Below are positions 25,227 through 35,179 of a stretch of 36,252 bases of DNA, one piece after another. Position numbers and translations under genes: made by a program. Source of the DNA: Gammaproteobacteria bacterium. GTDB lineage: Bacteria > Pseudomonadota > Gammaproteobacteria > DSM-16500. Below the pieces are notes generated by a model, which ran no database searches, was not told where the DNA came from, and saw only the letters and a list, made by a program, of their open reading frames with translations. How positions within the stretch are numbered: the first letter of the stretch is position 1; the number at the start of each line of letters is the position of its first letter. The stretch spans positions 1 to 36,252 of the forward strand of contig JAJPJH010000034.1 in the NCBI GenBank assembly GCA_021324335.1, written 5' to 3'.

Positions 25227-26552
25227 TCAAACAAAATTCCATGTAATTTGCCCACTAATTAAATCTGCACTACTGTGAACTTCACCATTTGTCACAGTGG
25301 TTTGCGCACCTGTGTCTTGAGGAGGTGGGTTAATTGTTGCATCTTTAATAAAGAAGTGATTCCATCCCACATCAAATCCAAAGGCTTTTGAATATTGATA
25401 ATGCGCACCAAGTGCAATTATATATCTATCATTATCGGGTACTTGCACTGATCGATAAGTAGTAGTGGTGGGAGATTCATCAAAACCTAAACCTGTTTTT
25501 AAAATAATTTTGTCAGTTACAAAAAAATCCGCACCAGCTGAATAATTAATAGTATTATGGTAATTTTGAGGAATATCAATAATAAGACTATCACTGGCAT
25601 CGAAATCACTATCTATTCCTGCTACATCGCTTAAAACATAATCTTTAATGGTGTCCCATTGGGTATAAATGACACTGGCCATCACTGCAATACGAGGATG
25701 GACATGACTAAATAAACTTAATGCCGTATAAGGCGGCAAGGTGATATTCATTCTTGCTGTACTAGAAGAGACAGGACCTAATCCTATATCTGGATCAGCT
25801 AAGGGACCTACAAAGTCACTATTGCCATGTAAATGGTGTCTGACTTGGGAGTGATAGCTTAAGCCTACACGCGTATCGGGTGTAAATTCATAAAGGGCAC
25901 CAAGATGATAACCATAAGCCGTATCTTTCCCATGATTAATCCCTATACTGTCATATTCCTGAGATCCAACGGTGGCTACTTGATCAAATTCACCCCACAT
26001 TTGCTGGAGATCCAATCCAAAACCAAGGGAAGATTTCTCTGTCACCTTAAATCCTAACGCCGGGCTATAATCAATGACCTTAAACATAGATTCCGTCGCA
26101 GCATAACGTATCACACTGCTCTGACCATAATCCACATCAGCACCAAAGGGCACGGTAATACTAAATCCCACTCCTACATACTCATTAAGAGGGGCAACAT
26201 AATGAAGCGCAGGGACAAAAGCAAACTTTCCACCTTGGGCGGTTGTACCCATTGGTTCATAGTTATCAATTAAATTAGTCTCTACCAATCCTGAATATCG
26301 AATAGAGGGGGTAATAGCCGTACCGGCAACGACTAATTGTTGATTTTTAATTCGAGTAATACCAGCCGGATTATAAAAAGCAGTACTAGCATCATCTGCT
26401 TCAGCTGCATAGCCTGCGTGATAATTGCCCACGCTTGCGCCATCTTGTTCAAATAATTGAAATCCTGATGCTATCGCCTGCAAGGGCATTGCCAGAATGC
26501 CTAAAGTACCTAGTGTAATAGCCAAGCGACGCATAACAAACCGTTTCTTCAT
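25227..26552 (-). CDS. fadL: FadL-type long-chain fatty acid outer-membrane transporter
   Basis: A 441-residue OMPP1/FadL-family beta-barrel that lets long-chain fatty acids or other hydrophobic molecules cross the outer membrane. A signal peptide covers about 1-29 (LAITLGTLGILAMPLQAIAS), followed by the family start GFQLFEQDGASVGNYHAGYA and the N-terminal hatch motif STAFYNPAGITR. It ends in a C-terminal aromatic strand (ISGQITWNFV at the barrel end). The frame extends 11 codons further, but the ATG at 26552 has a strong AAGGAGAGG. The beta-oxidation operon 3 kb away supports fatty-acid use. Substrate within the FadL family is not provable from sequence. Confidence 0.9.
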   Translation of the reverse strand: MKKRFVMRRLAITLGTLGILAMPLQAIASGFQLFEQDGASVGNYHAGYAAEADDASTAFYNPAGITRIKNQQLVVAGTAITPSIRYSGLVETNLIDNYEPMGTTAQGGKFAFVPALHYVAPLNEYVGVGFSITVPFGADVDYGQSSVIRYAATESMFKVIDYSPALGFKVTEKSSLGFGLDLQQMWGEFDQVATVGSQEYDSIGINHGKDTAYGYHLGALYEFTPDTRVGLSYHSQVRHHLHGNSDFVGPLADPDIGLGPVSSSTARMNITLPPYTALSLFSHVHPRIAVMASVIYTQWDTIKDYVLSDVAGIDSDFDASDSLIIDIPQNYHNTINYSAGADFFVTDKIILKTGLGFDESPTTTTYRSVQVPDNDRYIIALGAHYQYSKAFGFDVGWNHFFIKDATINPPPQDTGAQTTVTNGEVHSSADLISGQITWNFV

Positions 26553-26667
26553 GAAACCTCTCCTTAGAGACTTGACACTCCCCAATTCATCTTCATCTTG
26601 AAATTAAAGACCTACAAGGATACCGTATTTAGTAAACAAAACAACCCTAAATGAGAAGGATAATTCT

Positions 26668-27228
26668 ATGGCTGAAACTCCCTCGATGATGATTCCCCTT
26701 GGTACGAAAGCACCTGACTTTCGACTGCTGGACGTTTGTTCCGATAAATATGTAACCTTACAAGAATTAAAATCAGATGTAGCGACAGTAGTAATGTTTA
26801 TTTGTAATCATTGCCCCTATGTCAAGCATATCCAAGAAAAATTAGTGGAAGTAACGACGAAATATAAAGAAAAAGGAATTCATTTTATCGCGATTAATTC
26901 AAATGATGTGGAAAACTATCCAGCAGATAGCCCGGAATTGATGAAAGCTGAAGCAGAAAAACATCGCTATCCTTTCCCTTATTTATATGACGAAACGCAA
27001 GAAGTAGCAAAAGCTTATCATGCAGCTTGTACACCCGATTTGTATGTGTTTGATAAGGATTTAAAATGCGTTTACCGTGGTCGATTTGATGAAGCAACAC
27101 CCGGGAATCGTAAACCCGTGACAGGGGCAGATTTATGTGCGGCATTAGATAATATCTTGGCAAGTAAGCCAGTGAATAGTCATCAGCTCCCTAGTGTGGG
27201 ATGTAATATTAAGTGGAAGAAACAATAA
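26668..27228 (+). CDS. Thioredoxin-fold redoxin (AhpC/TSA family)
   Basis: A 186-residue cytoplasmic protein of the redoxin/AhpC-TSA type. It has the N-terminal PLGTKAPDFRLLDV, a CxxC active site at Cys46 and Cys49 (MFICNHCPYVKHI) and the conserved cis-Pro segment CTPDLYVFD with YRGRFDEA after it. A thiol-disulphide or peroxide-reducing function is likely, but the substrate is unknown. The start has a GAGAAGGA ribosome binding site. It is divergent from fadL. Its stop abuts the stop of the convergent ABC transporter gene directly (TAATTA at 27226-27231). Confidence 0.85.
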   Translation: MAETPSMMIPLGTKAPDFRLLDVCSDKYVTLQELKSDVATVVMFICNHCPYVKHIQEKLVEVTTKYKEKGIHFIAINSNDVENYPADSPELMKAEAEKHRYPFPYLYDETQEVAKAYHAACTPDLYVFDKDLKCVYRGRFDEATPGNRKPVTGADLCAALDNILASKPVNSHQLPSVGCNIKWKKQ

Positions 27229-28980
27229 TTACGTCCGTTGATAAGTTTGCCACAGGTCGCGTACGGGTCCGTGATTATTTAATAATTCAATCGTTGAACC
27301 ATTCGCGACCACCTTGCCGTGGTCCAACATAATAATACGATCAAATTTGGGTAAAAGATGTAATCGGTGTAGTGAAACTATCATTGTTGCTTCTGGAAAA
27401 GCTTCAATCACACCCGAGAGGATTTCTTTTTCTGTTGGCAAGTCCACGCTAGAGGTGGGCTCATCCATTAAGATGAGCGAACTAAACCGTGCAGCAAATA
27501 ATCCGCGAGCAAGTGCTAAACGCTGTTTCTGGCCAACTGATAAATTTAACCCTTTTTCACGAATATCGGTTGCTAGACCGAGTGGTAAAGTTGCTAACAC
27601 TTTAGAGAAACCAGCCAATTTTACAATCCGATTGATTTCCTCAGGTTCAGCAGGGACATCCATGGTGATATTAAATTCAATCGTATTCTCAAAAATCTCT
27701 GGATCTTGCGGGATGAGGGTCGTGATAACCTGTAAAGGCTCTAGGGTATTAAACGAAACACCATCAATGCTTAAATGAACCTGCGTTGGCATATAAAGAC
27801 CGCGTATGAGATTTAACAAGGTACTCTTGCCACCGCCACTTAACCCAATAAGTGCAATCTTTTCACCGCGTTTGATAGTTAATGCTAGGTGATCAAATAT
27901 TTTTTTATCTTCTGCATTTTCAGTGTGATAAAAGACAAGATCATTGATAGCAATATGATGCCACTGACGAGCTATCGCCATGCCCGGAGGAAGATGGGAG
28001 AGTCGTTCAATATCGTTGAGAAGAGGCTGCAATCCTTTTACATCCGTATCCATGCGGACGAGATCGCTATAATTTGCACTAAATGTATAAAATACTTCGC
28101 TTAAATCCCATTGATACCGAAAAATCATGACGACGATACCAATGAGGATAGCGCCTGTAGTATTCAATGAGTGAACGATATAGCCAATTAAAATAATCGA
28201 TTGCATCGTGGCTAATACCATCCCCATGGTAAACCATTTTACTTCGTTTACCACAATATCTTTGCGGAAAAATGGCCACACTTTCAGCATGCGTTGAAAT
28301 AAATTAGTACGAGTTAAATCCCCCAACCGCAAGGTTAATATCGTCGTCATGTTACTGATATAATCAAACAATACTGCCCCTACATGGTTATCGATTTCAT
28401 TTTGTTTGTCATAGAGTGGGATTAATTTGCGGTCAAATACCATAACGGTGGTAATAGCTATCGCACAAGTGACAAGATTTAATAAGCCTACGGGTAGTGA
28501 AATCCATAATAAAAATCCGGTTGAAATTAAAAATTTGATGACAGTTTCGATATAAAGAAATTGCTCACCTGCAAAACGATAAAGTGCAATAGCGGCCCGA
28601 TTCATACGTGAAATGATATTTCCTGAATGATGCTCCTGATGCCATTTGAGAGGTAATTGCGTGAGTTGTTCATAAAGGCGAATACGCAAGGCTTGTTGTA
28701 TCCTCAATGCCACCTCACGTTCTTTGACACGCGCAGGACCATGAAATAGCCAGAATAATAACAACACTACTACACTAGCACTTAACCAGAAGATCACATC
28801 GGGAAGTCGATCGGGAGTAAAATGCTGCAATACGTTGGTAGTTTGACCAAATGCATAAGGGCTAAGACTTAAGAATATTTGCGCAATGATATAGGCACAA
28901 TAATAAAGCACAATGGTATGGCGCCAGGGTTTACCATTTAGCCAAACAGCGCGGATTAAGTCGAAATAAGGATTCTTCAT
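27229..28980 (-). CDS. ABC transporter, fused membrane and ATPase domains
   Basis: A 583-residue half-transporter of the exporter type (MsbA/multidrug-like), expected to work as a homodimer in the inner membrane. The membrane domain spans about 20-310, with helices near 22-42, 62-80, 143-182 and 253-288. The ATPase domain has Walker A GLSGGGKST (379-387), the Q-loop at IPQDPE, signature LSVGQ (480-484), Walker B LILMDEP (503-509) and H-loop His538. All are intact. The gene is alone on its transcript, and the substrate cannot be told from the sequence. Confidence 0.88.
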   Translation of the reverse strand: MKNPYFDLIRAVWLNGKPWRHTIVLYYCAYIIAQIFLSLSPYAFGQTTNVLQHFTPDRLPDVIFWLSASVVVLLLFWLFHGPARVKEREVALRIQQALRIRLYEQLTQLPLKWHQEHHSGNIISRMNRAAIALYRFAGEQFLYIETVIKFLISTGFLLWISLPVGLLNLVTCAIAITTVMVFDRKLIPLYDKQNEIDNHVGAVLFDYISNMTTILTLRLGDLTRTNLFQRMLKVWPFFRKDIVVNEVKWFTMGMVLATMQSIILIGYIVHSLNTTGAILIGIVVMIFRYQWDLSEVFYTFSANYSDLVRMDTDVKGLQPLLNDIERLSHLPPGMAIARQWHHIAINDLVFYHTENAEDKKIFDHLALTIKRGEKIALIGLSGGGKSTLLNLIRGLYMPTQVHLSIDGVSFNTLEPLQVITTLIPQDPEIFENTIEFNITMDVPAEPEEINRIVKLAGFSKVLATLPLGLATDIREKGLNLSVGQKQRLALARGLFAARFSSLILMDEPTSSVDLPTEKEILSGVIEAFPEATMIVSLHRLHLLPKFDRIIMLDHGKVVANGSTIELLNNHGPVRDLWQTYQRT

Positions 28981-29143
28981 GAGCTATCCCGGTTGTGTTA
29001 GGCGTTTTTATTATAAGCTGAAAAAAATGGATTGCTTTTGAAATGATAAAACCAATTAGCTAAAGAGTCCAGCAGAGGTCTCTGTTGTCAGCTTATTACT
29101 GGTACCTGCTTACTACCGCAGCCCCCTACATATTGCCACCGCC

Positions 29144-29163
29144 ATTCCCGCGAAAGCGGGAAT
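29144..29163. repeat. REP-like palindrome (ATTCCCGC-GAAA-GCGGGAAT)
   Basis: A perfect 8-bp inverted repeat with a GAAA tetraloop lies 34 bases downstream of the fad operon, in the 217-base gap before the ABC gene. The sequence matches the general ATTCCC-N8-GGGAAT form of the neisserial dRS3 repeat and similar palindromes widespread in proteobacteria. It is likely a dispersed repeat and could also protect the 3' end of the fad mRNA. No T-run follows. The rest of this gap holds no gene that I can support. Confidence 0.7.
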
Positions 29164-29197
29164 GACGTGATATCGTTATGTTATCAGAAAACTTCTT

Positions 29198-31237
29198 TTA
29201 CCCTACCTTTTCCTCATCCTCTTCTTCCCAAGATTGCATACTAATCTTCTCCCCTCGGGCTTCACACTGTTTCACAAACTGCTCATAAAGTGTATGTATG
29301 CCTTGTGATTTCGCATAATGGATCGGACCACCACGGAATGGTGCAAATCCTGTTCCAAATATCATCCCAGCATCAAGCAAATCACCATTTGCTACTACAC
29401 CTTCTCGCAAACACGCAAAAGCCTCATTCAACATCCGTAATACTAATCGATCTGCAATCGGCTCTAATGGCTTATCGTAAGGAGGTTGATGTGGCCTAAT
29501 TTGTTTGCCATTTTTATCGTATTTATAGAAGCCTTCTCCCGTCTTCTTACCTAATTTACGTTTTTCTACTAACTCGACTAAACGCTGCGGAATAGGTGTA
29601 TGGAAGTATTTACCTAAATACTTGGCTACCGATAAACAAACATCTAATCCGACGGTATCAGCCAATGTAATGGGGCCCATGGGCATACCAAAATTCACCA
29701 TTGCTTTATCAATAGCAGTCATGGGAATACCTTCATTCAGCAGCTCCACACTTTCCAGTAAGTACGGCATAAGAATGCGATTGACTAAGAAACCAGGGCT
29801 ACTTTTCACAGGTAATGGTAAACGGTCAATCTTGCGAACAAAACTAATCGCTTTTTCAACTACCATTGGACTCGTACGGTCACCTTTTACCACTTCAACC
29901 AATTGCATTTTGGCAACAGGGTTAAAATAGTGAATACCAACTAATCGCTCAGGTAATTGCAAGACTGTATTGATTTCATCTAACGGAATACTTGAAGTAT
30001 TCGTCGCTAAAATAGCTTGCGGTTTAGCTTTTGCTTCAATCATCTTGAAAATGTTTTGTTTGATAGAAAGATCTTCCACCACTGCTTCAATAATAAGATC
30101 TGCTTTCGGTAAACCATAGCCTGCAACATCTGGAATTAATCTGTCCATTGCAGCTTCTATTAAATAACGCTCTTTTAATTTATCTTTGAAAAGCGCATGC
30201 GCACGTTTAATAGCAGGCGCAATATACCGCGGTTCGAGATCTTGTAAAGTGACAGTGAATCCTCGCAATGCACACCAAGCAGCAATGTCTCCACCCATCG
30301 TACCTGCGCCGATGACATGAATGTGCTGCGGATTGAACGAGGTATCTTTCGCTAATCCTTTCATTTTTTCTTGCAAGAAGAAAACGCGAACGAGGTTTTG
30401 ACACGTATCACTAAAAAATAATTTAGCGCAGCCTTTTGCTTCACGTTCCAAAGCAACTTCTGGGTTATCTACACCCACGTGTTCCCAATTATCTAAGGCA
30501 TTAAACGGTGCAGGATAATGAAGGGGATTTACTTTTGCCTTCATTTTCTTACGCAAATAAGAACCAATAATTTGACGAGATAATTTCTTATTCGTTAATG
30601 ATTGGATGGTAGAAGGCTGATGTACCGGTGGTTGTTTTAAAATATAGTATTTTGCTGCATGTAATAATTGTCGTTTTGGTACAGCTACATCTACAACACC
30701 CATTTTAGCAGCTGCTTTACCGCTGACTGTTTGGCCTGTCAAAATTAAATTTAATCCTTGGAAAGCGCCAATTAATCGCACCAAACGAACTGTACCACCC
30801 CACCCCGGATAAATGCCTAATTTTACCTCAGGCAATCCCAGACGTGAGTTTTCTTCTGCCACACGATAACGGCATGCCAGCGCCAATTCTGCTCCACCAC
30901 CTAAACAAAATCCGTCTATCATCGCCACCGTCGGCATCTTCAATGCTTCCAGCTTATTAAAAATATGCTGGCCTTTGGTTAATACTTCATACGCTGCATC
31001 AATATCTTTAAATTTAGTAAACTGGGAAATATCTGCACCAGCAATAAACCCACTCTTTTTTCCCGAAGCAATAATCACACCCTTGTGCGTGGTGTCATTC
31101 GCTAAAGTATCGATAATGTTAGACAATTCATCCATCACTTGATGATCAAGTGTGTTAACAGAAGAATTTTGTTTATCGAAATATAGCATTAAAATTTGGT
31201 CTGCCGTTGTTTCTAAACGCCAATTTTGATAGCTCAT
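29198..31237 (-). CDS. fadB: Multifunctional beta-oxidation enzyme (enoyl-CoA hydratase/3-hydroxyacyl-CoA dehydrogenase)
   Basis: A 679-residue FadB/FadJ-type protein carrying out steps two and three of beta-oxidation. The N-terminal crotonase domain has the oxyanion loop IAGADI (65-70) and the two catalytic glutamates Glu116 (GGGAELALACRYR) and Glu137 (GLPEVKLGIYPGWGG). The dehydrogenase part starts at about 305 with the NAD-binding HVIGAGTMGGDIA and has catalytic His436 (VGIHYFNPVAKM). A C-terminal domain follows (KKTGEGFYKYD). It is shorter than E. coli FadB (729) or FadJ (714), so the naming between the two is open. It begins two bases after the thiolase gene. It is last in the operon. 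Confidence 0.9.
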   Translation of the reverse strand: MSYQNWRLETTADQILMLYFDKQNSSVNTLDHQVMDELSNIIDTLANDTTHKGVIIASGKKSGFIAGADISQFTKFKDIDAAYEVLTKGQHIFNKLEALKMPTVAMIDGFCLGGGAELALACRYRVAEENSRLGLPEVKLGIYPGWGGTVRLVRLIGAFQGLNLILTGQTVSGKAAAKMGVVDVAVPKRQLLHAAKYYILKQPPVHQPSTIQSLTNKKLSRQIIGSYLRKKMKAKVNPLHYPAPFNALDNWEHVGVDNPEVALEREAKGCAKLFFSDTCQNLVRVFFLQEKMKGLAKDTSFNPQHIHVIGAGTMGGDIAAWCALRGFTVTLQDLEPRYIAPAIKRAHALFKDKLKERYLIEAAMDRLIPDVAGYGLPKADLIIEAVVEDLSIKQNIFKMIEAKAKPQAILATNTSSIPLDEINTVLQLPERLVGIHYFNPVAKMQLVEVVKGDRTSPMVVEKAISFVRKIDRLPLPVKSSPGFLVNRILMPYLLESVELLNEGIPMTAIDKAMVNFGMPMGPITLADTVGLDVCLSVAKYLGKYFHTPIPQRLVELVEKRKLGKKTGEGFYKYDKNGKQIRPHQPPYDKPLEPIADRLVLRMLNEAFACLREGVVANGDLLDAGMIFGTGFAPFRGGPIHYAKSQGIHTLYEQFVKQCEARGEKISMQSWEEEDEEKVG

Positions 31238-31239
31238 GA

Positions 31240-32547
31240 TTACACCTCGGAAACATTTTCAATTAACATTGCACCGCCCTGACCACCACCGATACAAATC
31301 GTGGCAATTCCTTTTTTCGCTTGTTGGCGTCGTAATACTTCCGCCAAATGCAACGCAATTCGGGCACCGCTTGCGCCTACCGGGTGACCCAACGCAATCG
31401 CGCCGCCATCCACATTTAAGCGCGATCTATCGATGCGCCCAAGTGCATGGGAAAGGCCTAAATTCTGTCGGCAATATTCCTCACTTTCCCAGGCCGCCAA
31501 ACAAGCCAATACTTGTGCTGCAAAGGCCTCATTAATTTCCCAATAATCAATATCTTCCAAGCGCAAGTTAAAGCGTTTCAATAAATTATTTGTCGCATAA
31601 ACCGGCCCTAAACCCATTTCAGCAGGGTCGACCCCTGCCCATTCGATATCCACCACCCGAGCTAATACCGGTAACTGGTATTTATGGATCGCTGCTTTGC
31701 TAGCGAGCAACAATAAAGCAGAACCATCGGAGACTTGCGAGCTATTGCCTGCTGTCACACTGCCAAATTTCTTATCGAAAAAAGGTTTCAAGGTAGCGAG
31801 TTTTTCCATCGAGGTATCACGTCGTATACCATCATCAGCTGTGTAAAAATTACCGCTATTTGCAAAAGAAGGTAGCACTTCGGCAAAATGATTTTTCTCT
31901 TGCCCCACTGCTGCGAGTTGATGACTTTCAAGAGCAAATTGGTCCATTTGTTCGCGCGGGATATTAAAACGATAAGCTAAATTTTCTGCCGTTTGCCCCA
32001 TGGAAAGATTCACAATCGGATCGGTTAAGCCTTTTAACAACGCAATGACTGGTTTGAAATAAGCTGGTTTAAATTGAGCATATTCTTTCAGTTTTGCTTT
32101 CCAGCCTTTAGCACTGTTTAGGTTAGCCATCCACTTGACCATGCTATCATTAAATAATAAGGGTGCACGGCTCATGGCTTCCGCCCCACCTGCTAACACT
32201 AAATCACATCGTCCAGTGCTGATATCTTTCACAGCGCTATCTAATGCTTGCATCCCGGATGCACAGTTACGCTGCACTGTCCAAGCTGGCACATTTTTAC
32301 CACAGCCTAAACGTAGCGAGATAATGCGACCAATATTCGCTTCATCAGCGCTCGGCATGACGCAACCAATCACCACTTCATCCAATTCTTTAGGAGAAAA
32401 CGGTTGCCGATTTAATAATTCTCTACCCGCTTGGATAGCCAGATCAGAGGCTGAAAAAGGGCCACGCTGACCTTTGGCTTTTAAGAAAGGTGTGCGCGCA
32501 CCATCAACGATATAAACATCACGCAAAGACGAATTGAATTCAGTCAT
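31240..32547 (-). CDS. fadA: Acetyl-CoA C-acyltransferase (3-ketoacyl-CoA thiolase)
   Basis: A 435-residue thiolase catalysing the last step of beta-oxidation: 3-ketoacyl-CoA plus CoA gives acetyl-CoA and a shortened acyl-CoA. Catalytic Cys95 lies in VQRNCASGMQA. The conserved WEINEAFAAQV, GGAIALGHPVGASGARI and IGGGQGGAM motifs carry the active-site His and second Cys positions; the GGG in the last one has Cys just before (TICIGGGQ). Length (435) is nearer to FadI (436) than to FadA (387), so it may be a FadI-type thiolase. It partners with the adjacent multifunctional protein. Confidence 0.9.
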   Translation of the reverse strand: MTEFNSSLRDVYIVDGARTPFLKAKGQRGPFSASDLAIQAGRELLNRQPFSPKELDEVVIGCVMPSADEANIGRIISLRLGCGKNVPAWTVQRNCASGMQALDSAVKDISTGRCDLVLAGGAEAMSRAPLLFNDSMVKWMANLNSAKGWKAKLKEYAQFKPAYFKPVIALLKGLTDPIVNLSMGQTAENLAYRFNIPREQMDQFALESHQLAAVGQEKNHFAEVLPSFANSGNFYTADDGIRRDTSMEKLATLKPFFDKKFGSVTAGNSSQVSDGSALLLLASKAAIHKYQLPVLARVVDIEWAGVDPAEMGLGPVYATNNLLKRFNLRLEDIDYWEINEAFAAQVLACLAAWESEEYCRQNLGLSHALGRIDRSRLNVDGGAIALGHPVGASGARIALHLAEVLRRQQAKKGIATICIGGGQGGAMLIENVSEV

Positions 32548-32558
32548 AATTTTCTTCC

Positions 32559-35006
32559 TTATGCAATCACTGTTGCCAAATCGAATGAAAACTCATTTAC
32601 TTTAATAATTTCACTTCTTAACGCTTCAAACTCATTGAGTGCACGCGCCTCATCCGCTGTAATGATGCCTGATTGCAGCGCGGATTGAACACGATCAACA
32701 AAGTTATAGTGATTAGGTATAGCACGAAATTGCACGGCTTTGTGTAATTTTTTCAACAGCGGTTCGATAACGGTTATTTGTGTTAGCGCTTTGTCTAAAC
32801 GGCCACCGAGCTCTGTATCGCTCGTACTGATATAGCAATATTTTGTCAGCCTATCACGTAACTCTGAAGAGGAAAGCATAGGAGCCACAATATTCTTATG
32901 GAGTTGGTCCTTAGGACTGCGATACGCTTGGCCGAATGGGAAAATCACCCAGCTCAAGATCTTCCCTACAATTGGATACGGGAAATTATCGAGTACATCG
33001 TTACAAGCAATTTGAATTTTCTGCAAGCACTGCTGTAATGACCAACAAACATAATCTACATCGGATTCCGGCTCATCATGATCATGATAATATTTCAACA
33101 CTGCTGAAGCCAAATACAACTGGCTTAAGATATCTCCTAAGCGCGCAGAAATACGTTCACGTCGTTTCAGGCTACCACCTAATAACATCAAGCTGGCATC
33201 TGAAATTAATGCTAATGCTGCACTCATCCGAGTTAATTGCCGTTGATACTTTTTGATCTGGCGATTGCGTACCGATGCAAAAATCAACCGACCGCCAGTT
33301 AATCCATAAGCGATATTACGCAATAAATTACCGATGAAAAAGCCAATATGTGACATTAAAGTGCGATCAAGGTCCTCCACTTTAGTATGAGGAGAGGTAA
33401 TTAACTCTACTTCTTTTAACAGATAGGGATGACAACGAATCGCACCCTGGCCAAAGATAATGAGATTACGGGTTAAAATATTCGCGCCTTCCACTGTGAT
33501 ACTAATAGGAATTGCAAAATGAATGTTAGCTAAAAAGTTTCGAGGGCCTAATTGAATCATGTGACCCGCGTGGATATCCATCGCATGCGCAACCACGTGG
33601 CGAGAGAGTTCTGTCATGTGGTATTTCGCGATGGCTGAGGCAATGGCGGGTTTAATGCGAAGGTCTACCGCACCTGCTGTCATGATGCGAGCAGATTCTA
33701 GCATATAGGTATAGCCTGCAATATTACCTAACGCTTCTTCTATGCCTTCAAATGAGGCGATCGGCGTATTAAATTGCCGACGTAAACGAGCGTAAGCCCC
33801 CGTTTGACGATAAGTAATTTTGCCGCAGGCGGTTGCTAACGCGGGTAATGAAATAGAACGACCGATAGAGAGGCATTCCATTAACATTCTCCACCCCTGC
33901 CCAGCCATTTGGGGACCGCCGATAATCCAATCGAGCGGAATGAAAACATCTTTACCACGCGTCGGGCCGTTCATAAAAGCCAATTGCATAGGATAATGAC
34001 GGTTCCCAATTTCTACCCCCGGATGGGAGGTAGGAATAAGGCATAAGGTGATCCCGATGTCTTCTTTATCACCATCACCTAACAAATGATCGGGATCATA
34101 TAATTGGAAGGCAAGACCTAAGACAGTGGCAACAGGTGCCAGGGTAATATAACGTTTATCCCAATTTAGGCGAATACCTAATACTTCTTTGCCATTATGT
34201 TGGCCATAGCAAACAATACCGCTATCAGGAATAGAGCCGGCATCACTGCCTGCATCCGGAGCAGTGAGGGCAAAACAAGGAATTTCTTCGCCGACAGCAA
34301 GACGAGGTAAATAATAACGCTTTTGTTCTTCCGTACCGTAATGGGTTAATAATTCACCAGGTCCGAGGGAGTTAGGAACCATGGTATTAACAGCAGCGCT
34401 AATACTGCGTGTCGCTATTTTTACGACCACGGTTGAATGGGCAAGTGCAGAAAAACCTAAACCTCCATATTCCTTTGAAATCACCATGCCCAAGAATTTT
34501 TCTTTCTTAAGGTAATTCCAAACCTCGTGCGGCAAGTCTTTCTCTTTCTGGGTAATTTCCCAATCACTTAACATCGAGCAAAGGGTGTCAACTTGATTAT
34601 CGAGAAAAGCTTGCTCTTCCTGTGTTAAGGTTGGTTTTGGAATCGCAAATAACTTTTTCCAATGAGGTCGCCCACAAAATAATTCTTTTTCCCACCAAGT
34701 ATTACCAGCTTCAATCGCTTCACGTTCAGTGTTACTGATAGGTGGCATCCGAGGTTGTAATATTTTCAAGGCAGGCATTATAAGATAACGACGCCGGAGC
34801 TGATGTAAATTGGCGAATAAAGCAGCAGCCAGATAACCCAGCCAGAAAATGATCAACCAGGGTGCAGACAAATAGCCAAGTACGGTACAGGTGATTAAAC
34901 CGATACCAATAAGAATAGTCCACACAATGGCAGATAACTGAAAAAATGCAGAGATAAAAATGAGGCCAAACATGACGAGCAAACTAATGATATGTATAAA
35001 TTCCAT
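32559..35006 (-). CDS. fadE: Acyl-CoA dehydrogenase FadE
   Basis: FadE, 815 residues, is the FAD-dependent enzyme for the first step of beta-oxidation. About 75 N-terminal residues are hydrophobic (membrane-associated helices), as in E. coli FadE (814). The dehydrogenase core begins near 140, with KEYGGLGFSALAHS and the substrate/FAD loop CFALTAPDAGSDAGS. The helical core includes FNTPIASFEGIEEALGNIAG, and a C-terminal FadE-specific domain (DUF1974) completes it. The ATG has AAGAGGG upstream. It is first in the operon; the thiolase gene follows after 11 bases. I do not see a clear FadR operator in the 173-base upstream region. Confidence 0.93.
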   Translation of the reverse strand: MEFIHIISLLVMFGLIFISAFFQLSAIVWTILIGIGLITCTVLGYLSAPWLIIFWLGYLAAALFANLHQLRRRYLIMPALKILQPRMPPISNTEREAIEAGNTWWEKELFCGRPHWKKLFAIPKPTLTQEEQAFLDNQVDTLCSMLSDWEITQKEKDLPHEVWNYLKKEKFLGMVISKEYGGLGFSALAHSTVVVKIATRSISAAVNTMVPNSLGPGELLTHYGTEEQKRYYLPRLAVGEEIPCFALTAPDAGSDAGSIPDSGIVCYGQHNGKEVLGIRLNWDKRYITLAPVATVLGLAFQLYDPDHLLGDGDKEDIGITLCLIPTSHPGVEIGNRHYPMQLAFMNGPTRGKDVFIPLDWIIGGPQMAGQGWRMLMECLSIGRSISLPALATACGKITYRQTGAYARLRRQFNTPIASFEGIEEALGNIAGYTYMLESARIMTAGAVDLRIKPAIASAIAKYHMTELSRHVVAHAMDIHAGHMIQLGPRNFLANIHFAIPISITVEGANILTRNLIIFGQGAIRCHPYLLKEVELITSPHTKVEDLDRTLMSHIGFFIGNLLRNIAYGLTGGRLIFASVRNRQIKKYQRQLTRMSAALALISDASLMLLGGSLKRRERISARLGDILSQLYLASAVLKYYHDHDEPESDVDYVCWSLQQCLQKIQIACNDVLDNFPYPIVGKILSWVIFPFGQAYRSPKDQLHKNIVAPMLSSSELRDRLTKYCYISTSDTELGGRLDKALTQITVIEPLLKKLHKAVQFRAIPNHYNFVDRVQSALQSGIITADEARALNEFEALRSEIIKVNEFSFDLATVIA

Positions 35007-35179
35007 ACACCCTCTTTCCTTATTTTTAAATGATGTCCTTTTTTAGATGCGAAAGTATAACGGGTAATTAGACGGATGGGTAGTGTTTTTTTCTTGCTAG
35101 TTTTTAACCAAAATGCTAGTAATGACAGAAAAAAATAATAATAATTAATAATAAAATGACCTTTAAAGGTTAAAGCGCC

